This document shows, piece after piece, positions 1 to 11,744 of a stretch of DNA of 64,000 nucleotides (position 1 is the stretch's first letter; each line of letters begins with the position of its first letter). The stretch is from Heterocephalus glaber (Eukaryota > Chordata > Mammalia > Rodentia > Bathyergidae). Below the pieces are notes generated by a model. It worked only from the letters and a program-made list of their open reading frames with translations, did not search any database and was not told where the DNA came from. Both the position numbers and the translations under genes were made by a program. The DNA lies in contig NW_004624866.1 of the NCBI RefSeq assembly GCF_000247695.1, forward strand, positions 4,690,393 through 4,754,392, in the 5' to 3' direction.

Positions 1-67
1 ACTACAACCCACCAGCCAAATCTAGCTTACTGCCAGTTTTTCAGTTTGGGAGTTTTTGTTTTATTTT

Positions 68-232
68 TACAGTACTGAGAGCTGAACACAAGGCAACATC
101 CCCAGCCCTTTTTATTTTTGAGACAGGATCTTCCTAAGTCACTAAGGTGCCAGACTGGGCTCAAACCTGGAATCCTCCTGCCTCTGCCTTCCAAACTGTT
201 GGGATCATAGTTGTGTGCCACCATGCCCAGCT
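68..232 (-). mobile_element. B1-dID composite SINE
   Basis: On the minus strand a B1 (GGGCATGGTGGCACACAACT, later GAGGCAGGAGGATTCC) is followed by an A-rich linker and an ID-like tail (GGGCTGGGGATG). This fused architecture is known from several non-murid rodents. Confidence 0.85.
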
Positions 233-344
233 CCAATGCCAGTTTTTATAGGATCTGTGAGCTATGAAGGGCTTTTACATTTTTAATTAGTTGACAAAAA
301 TAAAGAGGCATAGTATTCAAGGACATTTAGAGTGTCTTAATTAT

Positions 345-745
345 TTTTCTCATTGTTGAGAAAAAGTACCCAACACCCAAAGCTAAAGAAGGAAAGGTTT
401 ACTTGGCTCACAGTTTGTAGAGGTCTCAGTCCATAGTGGCTGGCTCCAAGGCAGGGTGGCCTGGCAGAGGGGCATCCCAGGAGAAATAGCTCATGTCAGG
501 CAGAAAACAGCAAAAGCAAGCAATCCACAATAGCAGCTGCTTTCTGCCCCTTTTATACTCTATCTAGGCTACTTGGCTTGGGGCAGGTGCCAAACCAATC
601 AATGGATTAGTTTATCAACCACAAACCCTTAATCCCAGCATCACACACTCTAGATCCAGCCACCTCTGAAAAGGCCCCACCTGTGACTACAAGAGGCTTT
701 AGGGGTACATCCAGGCACGAGCCATTACAAAAGGACATCAAGATA
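345..745 (-). mobile_element. MaLR-type solo LTR (family 1)
   Basis: Read on the minus strand, the right half (CAGCCACTATGGACTGAGAC, then AAGTAAACCTTTCC as polyadenylation region) matches the LTRs at 955-1270 and 31783-32190, so all three are one family. No internal retroviral genes are present. Confidence 0.7.
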
Positions 746-954
746 CTACATAAAATTCATGTTTCAGCGTTGCTACATTCATTCAGTTCCCTGTCGTCTC
801 AGGCTATTGTTTGCAGCAGACTCTGTGGCCCAAAAACCTAAAATATTTACATGAAGCCGTTTATAAGAAGAGTTAGCCAATCCCTCCTCTACTATACAAA
901 GTACTTGTACATAAGACAGTAAGGCCCAATAAACAGGCGAAGGAGATTGTTACA

Positions 955-1270
955 GCTCAGCTCTGAAGTGGCCCCTACAGGCTCCTATGTTTGGGAGGTA
1001 TGCGGATTACGGGGGCAGGACAGCTGACCTGCTGCTAGGTGGTGAGGTAGGTTTGTCTGCAAGAGGCAGGTCCCTGGAGGTGTAGCCCGGAAAGGTCTGT
1101 CTCCCTCCCCGGCTGCTCCTTTCATTCTCTGCTTCTCCTGAGCTCCACCCTCCTGCCCTGGAGCCCGCCAACAATGGACTAAAACAACCCCAAATAAACC
1201 TCTCTACCCTTACACGTCAGGTGTTTTGTCATGTCAGACAGTTTATCCCAGCAAGGAGGGAAGTAACGAA
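955..1270 (+). mobile_element. MaLR-type LTR, 5' truncated (family 1)
   Basis: Ends GCCAACAATGGACTAAAACA then AATAAACCTCTCTACC, the same 3' half as the elements at 345-745 and 31783-32190. It abuts the TCF12 retrocopy region. Confidence 0.65.
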
Positions 1271-1364
1271 GAGATTTTTTTTCTTAGTAAAAGAAAAATT
1301 ACAACTGTTTAAAAAAAACAGCAGGGGGTGAACGGAGCGCGGTGCTGAGGCCCCTCAGCGAAAA

Positions 1365-1614
1365 CAATGCCCGCCCGCCCGAGGAGACCACAGGTTCCGT
1401 GGGGGACCGTAACCCTAACCCTAACCCTAAGGGAGCCTCGCTGGAGGCTGGACCTGCGAGAAGGGGCCGAAGGTGTACCCCCAACAGCACACGGCCGCCA
1501 CAGGGACCGACCAGGAGCTGAGCGACCTGCTGGACTTGAGTGCGAGGTTTCCCCACCTGTTAATAGTGGGAAAACCAGACCAGACACTGGGAAGCAGTCG
1601 GTTCAGTGGATCAG
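1365..1614 (+). pseudogene. TCF12: 5' fragment of a TCF12 (HEB) retrocopy
   Basis: From 1473 the plus strand translates as VYPQQH, then [19 protein letters not shown], which aligns with the TCF12 N terminus ([20 protein letters not shown] and onward). After a one-base frameshift it continues [11 protein letters not shown], then LGSSRFSGS. The related TCF4 has SSGKNGP instead, so TCF12 is favoured. The start codon is mutated to GTG, a frameshift falls at the FSPP position, and similarity ends near 1614. In the TCF4/TCF12 family an intron normally interrupts this stretch, so its absence points to a spliced-RNA origin. The GC-rich part before 1473 could be the parental 5' leader. I see no poly-A tail, so the copy is 3'-truncated or broken. 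Confidence 0.7.
1411..1430 (+). repeat. Short interstitial telomeric repeat
   Basis: AACCCTAACCCTAACCCTAA is three and a third perfect units of the vertebrate telomere repeat (C-rich strand). It is embedded in the GC-rich part of the TCF12 retrocopy, between putative leader segments. Confidence 0.9.
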
Positions 1615-1734
1615 AACTCAGAAGGTGATGAAACACTTTCCACCTTTCTTGGTGAAGCCAGAATTAACCTGATTATGTAAACCAGACAAACAGTAAACAA
1701 TAAAGGAAGGACAAAGGAAAAGAAAACTATGGAG

Positions 1735-1920
1735 CAATTTACTTCATGAACATATTGCATAAATCCTCAAAAAAAAAAAAAGTTAAATTCCACTGTTCAT
1801 AAAAGGAAGATCATAATCAAACAAACTACAGCTAACATCATACTTAATGGTGAAGGAATGAAAGCTTTCTTCCATGAACAAGAACAAAGCAAGAATGTCT
1901 ACTCTTAACCTCTCTCCAGT
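1735..1920 (+). mobile_element. L1 ORF2 fragment (RT domain)
   Basis: It encodes ANIILNGEGMKAFF, an L1 reverse-transcriptase palm-region motif, then degenerates. Short and inactive. Confidence 0.7.
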
Positions 1921-2087
1921 TCAGTGTTTTACTAGAAACTCCTGGTCAGCATTAACATGGCAACAAAAGGAAATAAAAGAGGAGGAGACTGGGAAAGAAG
2001 AAATAAAACTGTTTCCAGTGACAGACAACGTGATTATCCTAAAGAATCTTCAAAACCTGGAGTTTAGCAAGGTCACAGGATATGAGA

Positions 2088-2112
2088 TGCACACCCACAC
2101 CCACACCCATCC
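2088..2112 (+). repeat. (CACACC)n minisatellite stub
   Basis: About four units of CACACC/CACCCA occur in tandem. Confidence 0.7.
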
Positions 2113-2235
2113 CAGTCTTAAGTCTCTAGACATGTGGCCCTCCATTTCTTCAGGCTCATTGTCTGCACATTCAACCAACCATGGATTAGAAGTATGTGAA
2201 AGAAACTGTGGCTGAACTAAGCCCTTTGTTCTCAT

Positions 2236-2458
2236 GTTCCCTAGGGAATATAATATAACAATTGTTTATATAGCGTTTATATCGTCTTAGGTATTATAAC
2301 TAATATGGAGATGATTTAAAATATACAAGAGGATGTGTATAGGTTGTATACAAATACTGTGCCATTTTCAAAGGAACTTAAGTATCCGTGGATTTTGGTA
2401 TTTGTGGAGTTTCCTGGAACCGCTCTCTTGTGGATACTGAAAAACCACTGTCTAGCAA
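2236..2458 (-). mobile_element. Old Tigger-like DNA transposon remnant
   Basis: Phrases such as TATCCGTGGATTTTGGTATT and TCCTGGAACC match a common nonautonomous mammalian element of the Tigger/MER type in reverse orientation. The family name is from memory and not verified. Confidence 0.5.
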
Positions 2459-2544
2459 TGTACAATAGGAACATTCATGGAATAATGAGTACTATTTACA
2501 GTAGTTCCAAAGGAACTGATACTTAGGTATAAATATAACATACA

Positions 2545-2800
2545 TGTACACTTGATCTGTATGCTGAAATCTAAATAGCACTACTGAAGGAAATCAAAAC
2601 AGACCTAAATGTAGAAGTATATACTATGTTCATATAAAATTTGATTTATAGATTTAATACAGTTCCAATAAAAACTCTAGCAGTATATGGGCACAGGGAA
2701 TCTGACATGGAAATGTAAAGAAATTAGAATATTTAAAAATTTTGGAAAAGAAGAATAAAAAAGGATTATACTTTGTGATTTTGATATAGTGTAATTTATA
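2545..2800 (+). mobile_element. L1 ORF2 3' fragment
   Basis: ATCTGTATGCTGAAATCTAA, ATTTAATACAGTTCCAATAA and GACATGGAAATGTAAAGAAA follow the order of L1 ORF2 distal sequence. Heavily decayed. Confidence 0.7.
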
Positions 2801-3194
2801 GGAAGTACTGCACTGTGAAGGGATTCAGAAGTATTCTCCCCTGCCCTCCCCTCTTTTGACTCCTTTCTGTATTTTGGGGCATAGGACCGAGTACTAAACA
2901 ACAAAACATGGTTGTCAGTCAAGCATGTCATTTCTAGAGAATCATATGTAGATGTATTCTCATCCAGAAAAGAAAATAAAAATAATTTGAAAGAAAAAAA
3001 AAACAGTAAATGCTTTCTTTTATTGCCCAATTGAAAGAATCTCTCTGATCTCTTAAATTAGGGGTTTTGGAAAAATCAACACGAAATGCTGTAAAACAAG
3101 AGCTAAGAAATTGCAAGGTGGCACACCAAGTAAGTTCAACCCTTTCAGAAAGCATTGTGGCAGAGAGAATCAAGTCTCAGAAAGTGTACATTAC

Positions 3195-3286
3195 AGGCTG
3201 GAGATTCAGGTCAGCGGCACCTTGCCTGCCTGGCACAAGGTCCTGAGTTCAATCCCTGGTACCAGGGGGGAAAAAAAGAAAGAAAA
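3195..3286 (+). mobile_element. ID-like SINE
   Basis: tRNA-derived head and GAGTTCAATCCCTGGTACC tail with an A-rich end. Degenerate target duplication AAAGTGTACATTAC / AAAATGTCCATTAC. Confidence 0.85.
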
Positions 3287-3383
3287 TGTCCATTACTTCC
3301 TTTTCATTTATCCTAGGAACACAGCCTGGAAGATGTGCAAGTAAATCCCTGTGGTATCATTAATACAATAAAAAGCCAGTAAG

Positions 3384-3490
3384 AGAGCTGGGGATTTAGC
3401 TCAATGGCACTATGCCTGCCTCAAAAGCACAAGGTCCTGAGTTCAATACCCAGTACCGACCCCTCCCACCAAAAAAAGAAAAAAGAAAAG
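3384..3490 (+). mobile_element. ID-like SINE
   Basis: Contains GGGGATTTAGCTCAATGGCA and GAGTTCAATACCCAGTACC. Flanked by the duplication AAAAGCCAGTAA at 3371 and 3491. Confidence 0.9.
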
Positions 3491-3924
3491 AAAAGCCAGT
3501 AATAGATTTCCCTCAATTCTACGAGTCATTGTATTCAAATATCTAAAAGTTTTCACATATCTAAAACTCAAGATATACAACTATAATCATGTACATTTAA
3601 CCCATTACTTGTATCCACTTATCAAAATGGTGATACAAATCAATGATGTCTTCTACATACTATACAGAGGCATCTCGTATAGGTGCAAAGAAGACCCTGA
3701 AAGAGGGCCAGACAGAATATTTATTTCCTTGGAGAGAGACAGCCACCAATAAAAATCACAGCAGAGAAGCAGAGGAAGGGCAATGACCTCATGCCTGGTG
3801 TCTCAGATTTCCTAACTCAGACTTCCTGAAGCTCTCCCAGTGGCCAATCCAATCAGAAGTCAAAAAGTAAGGAAGCCTGGGGGATCCAGTCAGCCAGCAC
3901 CACTGCTCCCTCCAAGAGGGCAGA

Positions 3925-4362
3925 GAACAGGTGAGGCAAGGTGCACAGCCTCCACAATTTAGGTGTTGTCATTGGGATGGGGTTAAGAAGTGGGGCCTTT
4001 ATGAGCCCACAGGCCATGATGATTCCTTCCTTGTCAATGGGATTAAGACCTTTGCAGTTTTATTTTATTTTTTATTGGTACCAGGGATCGAACTTGGGAC
4101 CTTGTGCTTGGGAGTGAGGCAGCAGAACCACTAAGCTAAATCCCCAGCCCAAGCCCTTTGCAAAAGAGGCTTCAATAAGTGTTGAGCTAGCTTGCCCAAT
4201 CTCCTTGTGCCATGTTAAGAATGGAACAAAAAGGCCCTCATCAGATCAAATGGTGGTGCCTGACCTTCTCAACCTCAGTAACGCTAAGAAATAAAATTCT
4301 GTTCTTTATATAAATTACCCAGTCTCGGGTATCAGTTATAGCAGCACAAAAAAAACTATGAC
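3925..4362 (+). mobile_element. MaLR/MLT1-like LTR split by an ID SINE
   Basis: The left part has GGTGTTGTCATTGGGATGGG and GTGGGGCCTTTATGAGCCC. The right part has ATTACCCAGTCTCGGGTATC, the typical MaLR 3' end. The ID at 4062-4149 interrupts it at AAGACCTTTGCAG / AAGCCCTTTGCAA. Confidence 0.75.
4062..4149 (-). mobile_element. ID-like SINE nested in an LTR
   Basis: Reverse-oriented GGTACCAGGGATCGAACTTG through AAGCTAAATCCCCAGCCC. Its insertion postdates the surrounding LTR. Confidence 0.9.
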
Positions 4363-4971
4363 AGGAAGGAAAAAAGAACCATCATAGTCATTCTCCTACT
4401 CACCCAACAAATAATACAAAAATTACTTTCCCACTGTGATATGCACTGGAAGGAAAAAGTAAATCTCAAGGTCTTAAGCAATGTTACCCCCAAATCACTC
4501 AACCAAATCAGGACCTGAGTGGCTCTGGTGGCTTTAAAAGGGACAAAAGTAATGAGAAAATAGGAATTTGAAAAGTCAAACTTTTTATAAAAGAAAACAT
4601 TTTCTATAATGCTAACATACAACAAAGGTGTGAGGCAAACAGCTATCATTTGGGTAAGGTAGAGAATGTCATGTCAAATACATAGAAATTTGAAATTAAA
4701 GAACAAATTATCTTGAACAGCAAGGAAATTGATAACCTGGTATATGAACTGAGGTGTAGGCAAAGTTATGAGCAGACTTATGTCTTCCAAACAGGTTTGA
4801 CAAAAATCAGTTTCTAGTTCCCATTCCTCTGAATTTAAGTTATTTCTAGTAAGATTTTGATAAGTGCTCTACCCAGAGTAGTTTCATGAAGAACATACAA
4901 AGGCTTATTGTCTAGAAGAAAGTCAATTTTAAGAGGTTAAACAACAAAATTATTATTTAAAAAAAGTGTCT

Positions 4972-5360
4972 GTGTTAGCTTTCCACCACTGTAACAAAAT
5001 ATCTGAGACAATCAACTTATAAAGAAGAAAGGTTTATTTTGATTCACAGTTTTGGAGGTTTTAAGACCCACTGTTTTGGGGCCTATGGTGAGAAGACATA
5101 TCATGGTGGGGAACACATGGCAAAGCTGTTCACCTCATGGATGAGACCAAAGAGAGAGGAGATGAGGGTCCCACAATCATCCTCAGGAGCACAACCCCAG
5201 TGACCTAAAACCACTGACAAGGTCCCACTTCTTAAAGCTTCCACCACCTCCCACACTGCCATCCTAGAGACCAAGCCCTCATACATGGGCCTTTAGAGAG
5301 CATTCCAGAACCAGTGTTGCAGTGACCCTCAGAGATCGGGCACTAAAGTTCTGACACCTC
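4972..5360 (-). mobile_element. MaLR-type solo LTR
   Basis: On the plus strand it reads CTGTAACAAAATATCTGAGA, TTATAAAGAAGAAAGGTTTA and TTTTGATTCACAG. This is the reverse complement of the 3' half of an MST/MLT1-type LTR. No internal region is attached. Confidence 0.75.
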
Positions 5361-6239
5361 CCCTTGCTTCAAATCACTATATTCAAGACTCCTACTGGAA
5401 AATATGGGGAAGTAGGTGCTCATTCAGAACAGAAATCATATTTTGTGCCTAACTCCAAGAGAAACTCTAGACATCAAGCAAGAGAGTCGACCCCCCCTCC
5501 ATACACACTGGCATACAGCTTTACTCTGGCCACCGTGCTTCCTCCATGCAGCCCTTTCCTTTCCATCCCAACCATGCCTCCCAACCTGATGTACAAACAC
5601 CACTCCCTGTGAACTCCATTCCTTCCAGTGCTCTAGGCATTTACGTTCAAGTACCTCTTTCTTTCACCGTTAAGTTTGTACTCACTTGTTGTACTTGTTC
5701 CCTAGGAATTACTTTCTAAAAAATCATCTTTTAATTTATGCTCGTTCGAAACCCTCAATCTCTCAGAATCTCTCAGGTCATTACCAGTTTCCAGGAGATT
5801 CATCTGCCATTCTCTAACTCATTCTTTGAGGGTTCAAAGTGAAGTTACCCAGAAGGCATGAGTGGTTGAATCAAATTTAGGCACCAACTTCTACCTCTAA
5901 AATCAGTTCACCAAAACAGAGAGGTTGGAAGGCATCTGGGTTGGAAGTTTGGAAATGTGTATTTGAGGGAAATATATGGTTCCCGTTGCTATGGTATTCA
6001 TCCATACCTCAGCTCTGCTAACAACAGATGGTAACGACTCTTTCACACTTGGTAGGAAAACTGCCAACATCTTATCTGCCATATATTTTCATTCCTCAAC
6101 TGAACAAGTACCTTTATCATTACAATGTGGGATCACAATTAAGGAAATGTCAGTCCTCACTTCTAAGAGGTAGTAAGAAGTCAGCACTAAAGATCTAAAC
6201 ATCCTAGGAGACGGTATCTCCCTCTACTATACATCAAGT
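5361..6239. other. Unique intronic DNA
   Basis: I recognise no repeat, exon or RNA in this stretch. Short open frames such as 5364-5612 have no protein-like features. Confidence 0.6.
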
Positions 6240-6555
6240 GTTTGTGTACCCCAAACTCCTAGGTTGAATATTAACTTCCAAGGCAATGACATTAGAAGAC
6301 GGGGCCTCTGGGTAAACTGCTGACCTATAAGTGACTGGTCCCCTTATAAATAGGACCCAGAGAGCTCCCTGTCCCTTCCGCCATATGAGGACACAGCAAG
6401 AAGGTTGTCATCGTAGACCAGGAAGCAAGTCCTCGCCAGACACTGAGTCTGCTAATGCCTTGGGCTGCTTCTCAGCCTCCAGAACTATGAGAAATAAATT
6501 TGTTTTCTTCATAAGCCACCCGGTTTATGGTATTCTTTTACAGCAGTCCAAAAAG
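6240..6555 (+). mobile_element. MLT1-type LTR
   Basis: ACGGGGCCTCTGGGTAAACT, CGCCATATGAGGACACAGCA, CCTCCAGAACTATGAGAAAT and AAGCCACCCGGTTTATGGTA follow MLT1 order end to end. Confidence 0.85.
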
Positions 6556-6726
6556 ATGGATACCTTCACTCACACTGACTGCATCTTTTCAAGAAAAAAA
6601 ATTTTTTAAAACACGTTCTTTTCTTTCGTATAACTCTTCCAGACCAGCCTGAACTGGGAAACTGCATTTAGAGTCCAATCAAAGAAGCCACAAACATTAA
6701 CATTTTTACTCATCACTCAGTTTCTT

Positions 6727-6814
6727 TCTTTCTTTTTTTTTGGTACCGGGGATCGAACTCGGGTCCTTACGCTTGCGTAGCAGGCAGTGAAACCACTGAG
6801 CTAAATCCCCGGCC
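6727..6814 (-). mobile_element. ID-like SINE, young
   Basis: GGTACCGGGGATCGAACTCG through GAGCTAAATCCCCGGCC, nearly consensus. A perfect 16-bp target duplication CATCACTCAGTTTCTT occurs at 6711 and 6815. Confidence 0.95.
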
Positions 6815-7134
6815 CATCACTCAGTTTCTTTAGCATGTATTGCCTCATACTTCTAGTAATCTTGAGTTTGATTTTTTTAAAAACAATCATTATGCTTAGT
6901 GATTATTTTCACTTTAAAAAGTCATGAGCTCTAAAAATGAAACTGAGAAAGACATCCAAAAATGTGACCACCTTAGTTTTTTTCAACATCTGGAACACTA
7001 ATGGCACTTTAGTTCTAATGGCACTTTAGTTGAATCTCTCTTAAGAAGTGGCACTCAGTTTCTTTTTTGAATAATTCTGCACAAACTATCGATCAGCAGG
7101 TCGGTCCTGCAATAGCATAAAAAAATCAATCACT

Positions 7135-7230
7135 GGGCTGGGGATTTAGCTCTGTGGTTTTCCCGCCTGCTGCGCAAGCACAAGGACCCAAGTTCGATCC
7201 CCGGTACCAAAACAAAAAACAAAAAAACAA
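7135..7230 (+). mobile_element. ID-like SINE
   Basis: GGGCTGGGGATTTAGCTCTG through AGTTCGATCCCCGGTACC with a (CAAAA)n tail. AATCAAT occurs at both flanks. Confidence 0.9.
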
Positions 7231-10020
7231 TCAATAATTAAATGAAGAACCTGTAATGACATTAAGCACGTTTTTATTTAGCTGTGATTCTCAAAAGCCT
7301 GCTAATTCAAGCAGAATTGGGGTAAAGATAACATTTCTCTGATCAGTTATCTTGTCCCATTTAAGTTGATCCTCAAACATTCTCCAGTAAGAGGTAGCCT
7401 GGACTGCTTCCCAGCTCTAAGCGACCTCATCAGGAAATATAATAAATCTCTGCATCCAGGGAGAGCTGATGAATCAGTCTCCCTAATTTCCATCATATCT
7501 GCTTAGTTATAGCAGGACAAAAGAAATCTCTGAATACAGAAAAGCAGAAACATTTTTAAAGAAAATGTACACGATCACCAGGCATTCAAGGTAAAACATG
7601 AGGGAGAACTCCTCGATGGTAAACACCAGTGATAAACACCAGAAGGGAGGGTCTGGAGTGGCTATCTGAAATAGTTTAAGATCAGGAGAAATCATCACTC
7701 TGAGTTTCCTCAATAAAGTATGGGGGGGGGGGTTTCTAGAATCCTAAAATAACCCATACACCTACAGGCAGTCATGTTCACAAAGCTTATCGTGGAAATC
7801 ACAGATCCCTGTGTTTACCAGGATGGCAGCAACACCACCAAGTTCACAGGCCAGGTGAGCTTCAAACACAAGATAAACAAATGAAAGCCCTTAAGAATAT
7901 CTTAACTACAACAGAAATATCTGTCTAGTATTAAACTGTTTTAATCACCATGAGCAATCATTGGAATCAGTGCACAGCCTACGTAGAGAACGAGGTTCAC
8001 ACATTGTAGCAGATGGCCCTTTCTACACTGTCAAAACAGCGGGAGAGCCAGGAGAACGTGACCGCTGGAAGACTGCAGAGTCCGCCACGGGCCTGCCAGG
8101 GGACATGGCGTGTGAAAGGTGAGCCTGCACAGCACGGGTACCACTGTTTTCAGATGAACAGATGGATGGCCAGCAAGAAGTCTTCCAAGGTGTTCCTCAG
8201 TGTCATAACCTGCATCCTCTGCCCAAGAGAACACATGAATATAGTATATTTTGCTCTGATCACACACCAACCTGACAGGTTCCATTAAAAGAAACTTTTA
8301 TATAACTTCATATGGAGTTAAAAGTCAAACACTGAAATGAATAAAACCTAAGCTGTTAACTGCAGTATAAACAGGACACCCAGAGTGCTCTTTGATAAGT
8401 CACAATCTTCCTCCATTAGGTTTATTTTATAACTTTGTTTTACACTTCACAAATTTTTAGCAAAACTAAAAGAATCTTCTGTTCTTTGCCTGAATGACAG
8501 TTCTCAATTACAATAAAGATGGGTTAATCTAATCACGCCTCAATACTCAAGAAGTCAGCAAGCAACAAAATTTAACGATTATTTATCAAAGGCCTACTAC
8601 AAAGCAAGGCCTCAGGCTGGTGCCTGTGTCCAGATCAGCCAGTTATCCAATACGAAGAGTATAAAACCATCTTTATCAACCAGTGTGGTCTGTCAAACTG
8701 AAGTTTTGCCTAGAGTCTGGGGATAGCATAGGCTACAGGTAACAACTTGAGCTTTAGTATTTAACCCAGACCTTCAACAGCATTTGCATATTGCAGTCAC
8801 CTACAAAGCAATGAAGGGCTCATTCCTACTTCCCGGTAAGGACTCAACCCCAGGATCAGCCACTTTTCCAAGAACTAACTGTGAACCACTCCTCCATTCT
8901 GGCCTTGTTCTTTTAACTCTTCATTTCTCAAGCTTCTTAGAGAAATCGTGAAAGGAGAAGAGAATTCACAAAAACAGAAAACCCAACTTTGCCTAGGAAA
9001 GTCCCCTCACCTCCTAAAGAAACGAAGTTTTTCTCTTTCTATTGTTGAGAGGATTAATTACATTCTGAAACCAGAAACTACTTCCTGTATTACTATTTAA
9101 TATATTTAATTAGACTATGGTGAATAATTAATACAAAAGTGGGAAGGAGGGAATCCCAAAAGTCAGTAATTTATAGTAACTTGTACTGAGTTTTTCTGGG
9201 TCAATGAAAACATCCCTATGCAAGAAGTCCCGAGGCTTCAAAGCAACAATATCAAATCAAATTAGATGATGAGCTACTAAAAAAGCAGAGTTCTGAAAGT
9301 CCTACAGAGAAAATATATAAGCATACATAAGGTCAAGAGCATAAATCAAAGTAAAATAACGAGCAAAGAAGACTACTAATAAAGCGATAAATTTAAGTCT
9401 AAAGTTTGTTGGAGTTAATTGAACAAGTGGCCAAACTACTGACCACATACACAAACCTACCAAGTGAGGAGCTATTAAAATCATATAACGTATAAACTAC
9501 AAAAATGTAACATCCTCTGGGAAAAGGTAGATGAAGACATGAGTAGCAACAGCAAACTGTTTAGAAGGAAGCATCTGATGAGTGAGCGCCTCAAGAAGAT
9601 TCTAAGCAGATTATATTCAGAGTCTTCAGAAGAGCTTTGCACTGAATGAAATCCTTGCCATACTCTGACAGATCAAGACCCAGGCATGCACCCAAAGCCT
9701 GAAAGTATCGGCAGGGCTCTAAGGAACTTCTCTCCTTTCATTCAGGCCACTAGGAAATACATTTCGTGGTGGCCACCCATGATGATGTGGGAGTAAATCT
9801 CAAGGAAGTGTGCTGGTAGAAAAGACAAGCTCATCTCATTTCCCTGATTCACCCCAACTCCCTACCTACTATTGTCACTGATGAGGGTCTTATTTCTAAG
9901 CCTCCTCAGGGAAGCAGGAGACCGACCTTGTGACTTCTCCTTTGCGGATGCAGAAGCACAGATGCTGACTGCAGGACTAAGTAAGCCACTTGGACAGCAG
10001 ACAGCATATCCAGGAGGGGT
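7231..10020. other. Unique intronic DNA
   Basis: No SINE, LTR or exon recognised, apart from a faint MIR-like phrase near 8576-8625 and a poly-G run at 7722-7731. Open frames here lack protein character. Confidence 0.55.
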
Positions 10021-10039
10021 AAAAAAAAAAAAAAAAAAG
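10021..10039 (+). repeat. Poly-A tract
   Basis: An A-rich run following AGGAGGGGT; no SINE body precedes it. Confidence 0.8.
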
Positions 10040-10732
10040 ATGAATCAACACAGTGCTGACAACCTTGTATTACAATTTGGTAGCCAACCTGCTCAAGCAT
10101 TTTCAGTATGGTTAAGTTGATCATTTGAAGAAAATTCACAGCATAAGAACATAATTTTAGGCCCTTCAGAGTAACCATTTTGATAGTTCTCATAAGTCAC
10201 TTAAATAAAAACTGCACGATAAAACCACAAAGCACATGACTAAAACCCTAATTTACAATAAAAAGCAATAAATACCACCAGACACCTATAGTAAACTTCT
10301 GCTGAGACCCAATCAGTGGAATGCAACTTTGTTCCTCAAAGATATGCTTTTGCCCTCCTGTAACTTTTTATTGCCAAGGTTCTGCCTCCTTAAAATTCAC
10401 CAGGACAGCCAACATTCTAAGACCATGTGATCTGACAATGCATTATACATTCACAGGGCATGGTTCTAATCACAGCAGTTTAAACCACCACCATAGAGCT
10501 CAGCAAGATGCTCCTAAATAGAAGAATTTTATCTATCTCCTATCAAATTACTTTTATTGGAAGCATATTTGTGAGACCACTAAGAGAAGAAAAAGACCTC
10601 AGCCTGGGAGCATTTTCCCACTCCCTGCCTCCCTCCCTGCATGCCTTCTGTGGATGGGATTCTGTTTCATCTTTACCCACTGGAAGACAATGTACCTGCC
10701 AACTAATGTCAGGAGCAAATCATTTCATACAG

Positions 10733-10761
10733 ACACACACACACACACACACACACACACC
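10733..10761 (+). repeat. (CA)n microsatellite
   Basis: About 14 perfect CA units. Confidence 0.95.
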
Positions 10762-11744
10762 CCTTAGATGCTGCTGCTCCGGCACTTGTGGGCTTTCAGC
10801 AACAGAAACAGTTACTTTCTTGTCCAAGGGTCACTGTTAACTCTGTTAACAGATACAGAAGCAATGTAACACTTTGTGGGGAGGGTATCTCTCTAAAGCC
10901 TTGGAGCTAAAATGCCCACTGATAAAGTCACCAAGGAGTTAAAGACAGATCTCCGGCTCTAGAGTTTCCTGTTTAAAAAAAAGTCCTAACACACTTGTAT
11001 TACTCCTATTAAAAGATTAGCTAATTAGCTTAGCTGATTACAATGTTAGGACTAGGAGATGAAGTGTCACTGAAGAAATAAAACAAGCCTAAAATTCAGT
11101 TTTTCTTTTTTTGGCGGGGAGGGGGTCTAAGTTTTAGAAAGAGGAAAGGGTAGAGGCTCTGGACCAGGGAAGCCAATGCTAGTTAAAGGTATGGTGAACC
11201 CCACCAGAAACTCACTTTCCAAAATCCAGATATAAGCTTCCCAAAATCGAGAGAACCCAGGATGAAAGAGCACTCCACGTACCCAGTAAGGCCACCTCAC
11301 TGAGCCAGGGGGAGAAGAGGTCATCTTGGGCAGCCTTCAGGCATCACACTGAGTCACTTCCGAGTACTGGAGTACTGAGAAAAGAATCTGCCTCTCTCCT
11401 GGGGGCCAGTCACTGCTCAAGGGGGTTCTCCGGACCTCTCCTTAGTGTCAGCCATCCTATACCTCCCCTGCTGAACTCTACACAGAATCACTCAAGTACT
11501 CCATGGCCAGGACCCCACTGTGGCCAACAGTACTGATACCTACACCCCAAAGCCTGAGCCCCACCAGATACATTTTCCAAAGGTAGTAATCCTTCAATGC
11601 CTGTATCTGAAAAGTTCCCACTCAATTCCCAGAGCCCACTTGCCTTGCCCCCTTCCAGGGCCCCTCTTGGAGTTCAATTTGACATCTCCCCTCACAGAAA
11701 TTAAGACTGTCACTTCTCTCTAAACTCTTGGTCTCTCTCACCAC

